Shown here piece by piece: positions 7,690 through 9,613 of a DNA stretch of 9,613 bases. The notes beneath the pieces are model-generated. The model made no database searches and had not been told where the DNA came from. It saw only the letters and a program-made list of their open reading frames with translations. Within the stretch, counting starts at the first letter, position 1; each line of letters begins with the position of its first letter. The DNA is taken from the NCBI GenBank assembly GCA_913058165.1, contig CAJXQV010000032.1, forward strand, positions 1 to 9,613. Direction: 5' to 3'. The DNA comes from an uncultured Chromatiales bacterium (GTDB taxonomy: Bacteria; Pseudomonadota; Gammaproteobacteria; Steroidobacterales; GCA-2729495). The translations under genes were made by a program, and so were the position numbers.

Positions 7690-7706
7690 TATTTCATGAT
7701 TGGCAA
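7679..7706 (-). promoter_or_regulatory. Sigma70-like promoter of lexA
   Basis: On the minus strand, TTGCCA (7706-7701) is followed by 16 bases and a perfect TATAAT (7684-7679). The -10 lies within SOS box 2, so LexA and RNA polymerase would compete directly. Transcription would start around 7672, giving a leader of roughly 25 bases. Confidence 0.75.
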
Positions 7707-7872
7707 GCAGCTTTGCCCTTTTCAACCCAAAAAGCACGAACCGGAGAAGCCGCATGAGATAGTTGATACTCCCATGTTGATTATCCATAAGGTTTACGAG
7801 ATGATAATCCGCATCGCTGAAGTCAAATACTGGCGATTCTTAATTCATAAAGACCACACCGAGGGATCAACA

Positions 7873-8139
7873 ATGAAATCATTGATTAAAGTAAGCGTTC
7901 TGGCCGTAGCACTGGCTTTGACCGCAGGTTGCGCGAATACCGTAATGCAAGACGAGATGGTCGACCTGCAAAACCGTGTCAGCACACTTGAAACAAGCGG
8001 CAACTCTGCAAACAGCGCTGCTGCAGCTGCTCAGTCTACTGCCGATGCTGCTGCACGTTCTGCTAAGCAGAGCCAGGATTGCTGTGATGCGACCAACGAA
8101 AAGATTGATCGTATGTTCCAGCAGAGCCAAAGCAAGTAA
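7873..8139 (+). CDS. Lpp/OprI-like alanine-rich outer-membrane lipoprotein
   Basis: This is an 88-residue lipoprotein. The signal peptide (K at 2 and 6, then a V/A/L core) ends in the lipobox LTAG|C, with the lipidated cysteine at 20. The mature part of 69 residues has a short coiled-coil start (EMVDLQNRVSTLE), an alanine/serine-rich stretch with Ala-zipper spacing (about 44-66), an adjacent Cys pair (C70, C71) and the ending KIDRMFQQSQSK. The terminal lysine is the residue by which Braun-type lipoproteins attach to peptidoglycan. The size and layout match the Lpp/OprI family. The start at 7873 is chosen for GAGGGA at 7861-7866, six bases ahead. The frame is open back to 7696, but that would bury the signal peptide and has no ribosome site. 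A strong terminator follows. The promoter is unclear; TTGATT (7778) with GATAAT (7803) is a weak, widely spaced candidate. Confidence 0.9.
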   Translation: MKSLIKVSVLAVALALTAGCANTVMQDEMVDLQNRVSTLETSGNSANSAAAAAQSTADAAARSAKQSQDCCDATNEKIDRMFQQSQSK

Positions 8140-8156
8140 GGTTTTTTGCTAAGAAC

Positions 8157-8189
8157 AAAAAAAAGACCGCTTCGGCGGTCTTTTTTTTT
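8157..8189. terminator. Strong bidirectional intrinsic terminator
   Basis: Eight A (8157-8164), GACCGC, a TTCG tetraloop (8171-8174), GCGGTC and nine T (8181-8189) form a perfect hairpin whose C(UUCG)G loop is exceptionally stable. A/T tracts on both sides let it work in both directions. It lies 17 bases after the lipoprotein stop and 47 bases beyond the L,D-transpeptidase stop, so it can end both convergent transcripts. Confidence 0.97.
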
Positions 8190-8236
8190 GCGCAAAATAC
8201 ATGCGGAATAATGAACATCGCTAAGCAATAGCTAAA

Positions 8237-9184
8237 TTAACTTTGCTCTGCGGCGACCACAACCAACTTCGGCACAACCCGCTGCCCTACCCGCACCGGC
8301 AAACCTGTAGGCCTTTGATGCGTTTGTTCAATAAGGTCCCAATCGACCTCGGTGCTCTGCGGATCAACCACCTGAACAAACACTTCCATGACCCGCGTTA
8401 AACTGCGTGCAGCCAAGTCTTCAGATGGTTCTAATGGCGGATAGGCCTGAAAAAACAAATCATCACCAATGTACGCAAACTTATAGGGCTGATTCACAAT
8501 TATTACCGGCGTGCCTACACCAACCTGAGGAAATAACCACTCGATATTTTCAGGGTACATACGCACACAGCCGTGTGTTACCTGCATGCCAACACCCGCG
8601 GGCCGGTTAGTGCCATGAATCAAATAGCCCGGAATACTTAAACGCAGTGAATACTCACCCAATGGGTTATCGGGCCCCGGGGGTACTGATGAAGCCAAAA
8701 AGTCGCCCCGCTCAGCATGCTCCGCAATAACTGACTTAGGTGGAAACCAGGTGGGTTTTTTGCGTTTTTGCACGACCTTCGAAGTGCCCACAGGCGTAAG
8801 CCACTCCTGACGTCCGATACTGATAGGGAAGGTACTCACCTTCGCCGAGCTATCTGCAACATCATCAAAATAATACAAACGATACTCAGCAACATTAATA
8901 ACAATGCCTTTACGTGCAGATGCTGGCAATAAATGCCGCGTTGGCAAAGTGATTACTGCGCCATCAAGCGGTAACCACGGATCCATGCCGGGGTTCGCTA
9001 AGCGCATTTCTTCAAAACCCAGACCGTGACGTCTGGCCATTGCACTGAAGTTATCACTGCCGTCGATAGTCACATAACCGACATCACCGACAACAGCTAT
9101 GCCCGGGTCAGCAAGCTCATATTCAGCAGCAATTGCTGCGACTGAATAACAACTCAGCACAAGCACAGTGAAAACAAGCTTCAT
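8237..9184 (-). CDS. L,D-transpeptidase (LysM + YkuD, ErfK/YbiS-like)
   Basis: This periplasmic enzyme forms 3-3 peptidoglycan cross-links or joins a lipoprotein lysine to diaminopimelate. With the start at ATG 9184 it has 315 residues. Domains in order are a signal peptide (MKLVFTVLVL, cleavage near AIAA|EYE), a LysM-like peptidoglycan-binding module (about 38-82, with DNFSAMARRHG and LANPG) and a YkuD catalytic domain (about 92-235). The YkuD domain carries IHGTN (H190) and the active-site signature THGCVRMYPENIEWLF with catalytic Cys206. A tail of about 80 residues follows, as in ErfK/YbiS/YcfS proteins. Starts at GTG 9202 and ATG 9199 overlap the transporter stop (GTGATG) and are alternatives; 9184 has GGA six bases upstream and gives a clean signal peptide. 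The convergent Lpp-like gene encodes a candidate substrate. Confidence 0.93.
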   Translation of the reverse strand: MKLVFTVLVLSCYSVAAIAAEYELADPGIAVVGDVGYVTIDGSDNFSAMARRHGLGFEEMRLANPGMDPWLPLDGAVITLPTRHLLPASARKGIVINVAEYRLYYFDDVADSSAKVSTFPISIGRQEWLTPVGTSKVVQKRKKPTWFPPKSVIAEHAERGDFLASSVPPGPDNPLGEYSLRLSIPGYLIHGTNRPAGVGMQVTHGCVRMYPENIEWLFPQVGVGTPVIIVNQPYKFAYIGDDLFFQAYPPLEPSEDLAARSLTRVMEVFVQVVDPQSTEVDWDLIEQTHQRPTGLPVRVGQRVVPKLVVVAAEQS

Positions 9185-9198
9185 ATCACGTCCAAGCA

Positions 9199-9569
9199 TC
9201 ACAGCAGCAATCCCGTCATCAGCATCCCATAGATAATCGTACTGACCAGCAAAATGCCTATAAGGTTCAAAAAGAAACCAGCTCGCGACATCTGCGGCAC
9301 AGTCACTTTACCAGAACCAAATACAATCGCATTCGGCGGTGTCGCAACAGGCAGCATAAAGGCGCAACTTGCCGCCAAAGTCACTGGAACGCACAACATC
9401 ATGGGTGGAATTCCTGATTGGATAGCAATGGCCCCGATGACAGGTAAAAAGGTAGCTGTCGTAGCGACATTACTGGTCAATTCGGTTAAAAATATTACCA
9501 GTGCGGTTGCGCTGATCACTAACACCGAAATTCCAAGAATCGACAGTGGCGCAAGACTCTCGCCTAACC
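9199..9569 (-). CDS. DASS/SLC13-family anion:sodium symporter, C-terminal part
   Basis: This is the 3' end (about 122 residues) of an inner-membrane transporter; the rest lies beyond the right genomic edge. The frame stays open up to the adapter junction, so the GTG at 9525 is internal and not the start. Family marks are TELTSNVATTATFLPV, which is the second SNT-type sodium/substrate motif with Val in the third place, ASCAFMLPVATPPNAIVFGSG, and a last hydrophobic helix (LNLIGILLVSTIIYGMLM). DASS members move di- and tricarboxylates or sulfate with sodium; the substrate cannot be told from this piece. The stop codon overlaps possible starts of the L,D-transpeptidase, suggesting one transcript. 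Confidence 0.92.
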
Positions 9570-9613
9570 CTGTCTCTTATACACATCTGACGCTGCCGAC
9601 GATCTACTCTGTG
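9570..9613 (-). other. Nextera (Tn5) sequencing adapter, right end
   Basis: Reverse complement of the left adapter: mosaic end CTGTCTCTTATACACATCT (9570-9588), read-1 adapter (9589-9602), the same i5 index (9603-9610) and three P5 bases. It is synthetic and truncates the transporter gene artificially. Confidence 0.97.

Noticed and set aside
7702..7718. GGCAA/TTGCC hairpin followed by CTTTT as a terminator
   Set aside because: The stem is only five pairs, it overlaps the lexA -35 element, and no plus-strand gene ends nearby.
7696..7872. 59-codon in-frame N-terminal extension of the lipoprotein
   Set aside because: It would place the signal peptide and lipobox in the middle of the protein and has no ribosome site before ATG 7696; GAGGGA precisely precedes the internal ATG at 7873.
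9199..9525. Complete 108-residue membrane protein starting at GTG 9525
   Set aside because: The same frame continues open to the genomic edge with transporter-like sequence, so this is the truncated end of a DASS transporter.
1..9613. Inverted terminal repeats suggesting a 9.6 kb transposon or linear element
   Set aside because: The repeats are exact Nextera adapter sequence with an i5 index, there is no target duplication, and no transposase gene is present.
1..9613. CRISPR array, tRNA, rRNA, prophage or toxin-antitoxin module
   Set aside because: I saw no regularly spaced direct repeats, no tRNA-like T-loop or rRNA sequence, and no phage, toxin or antitoxin domains on either strand.

Overview
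The window carries 9,521 bases of bacterial DNA (49-9569) between two synthetic ends. Bases 1-48 and 9570-9613 are the same Nextera/Tn5 sequencing adapter in opposite orientations, so the terminal inverted repeat is a library artefact and not biology. The genes point to a gammaproteobacterium, probably an environmental or marine relative of the Pseudomonas/Cellvibrio/Oceanospirillum groups. The evidence is a gspC-gspD-gspE-gspF order, an E. coli-like LexA with two SOS boxes at its own promoter, an OprI/Lpp-like alanine-rich lipoprotein and a DASS-type anion transporter. The genus cannot be fixed from this sequence.

Layout. Bases 49-546 hold no gene I can support; they are leader or regulatory DNA upstream of the first operon. 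Bases 547-6342 are a tight plus-strand operon for the type II secretion system: gspC (inner-membrane connector), gspD (outer-membrane secretin), gspE (cytoplasmic ATPase) and gspF (inner-membrane platform). The operon stops after gspF, with no pseudopilin gene (gspG-K) and no gspL/M following. Bases 6343-6600 are a regulatory interval with a CRP-like operator built from alternating GTCAC half-sites. A very acidic 98-residue protein of unknown function follows (6601-6897).

lexA lies on the minus strand (7028-7648). Its sigma70-like promoter overlaps one of two tandem SOS boxes, as expected for an autorepressed SOS regulator. Divergent from it is a small outer-membrane lipoprotein gene (7873-8139) of Lpp/OprI type that ends in lysine. 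It converges on an L,D-transpeptidase gene (minus strand, 8237-9184) across a strong bidirectional terminator. The transpeptidase is translationally overlapped by the 3' end of a DASS/SLC13 transporter gene that runs off the genomic part of the window.

How the genes fit together. GspC-F form the energised core linking a cytoplasmic motor to an outer-membrane pore, and the missing parts must be encoded elsewhere. The lipoprotein and the L,D-transpeptidase could be substrate and enzyme for tethering the outer membrane to peptidoglycan. I see no clear undescribed system. The best leads are a GspE whose four zinc-ligand cysteines are all replaced, the split secretion operon, the operator before the acidic protein, and the lipoprotein/L,D-transpeptidase pair.
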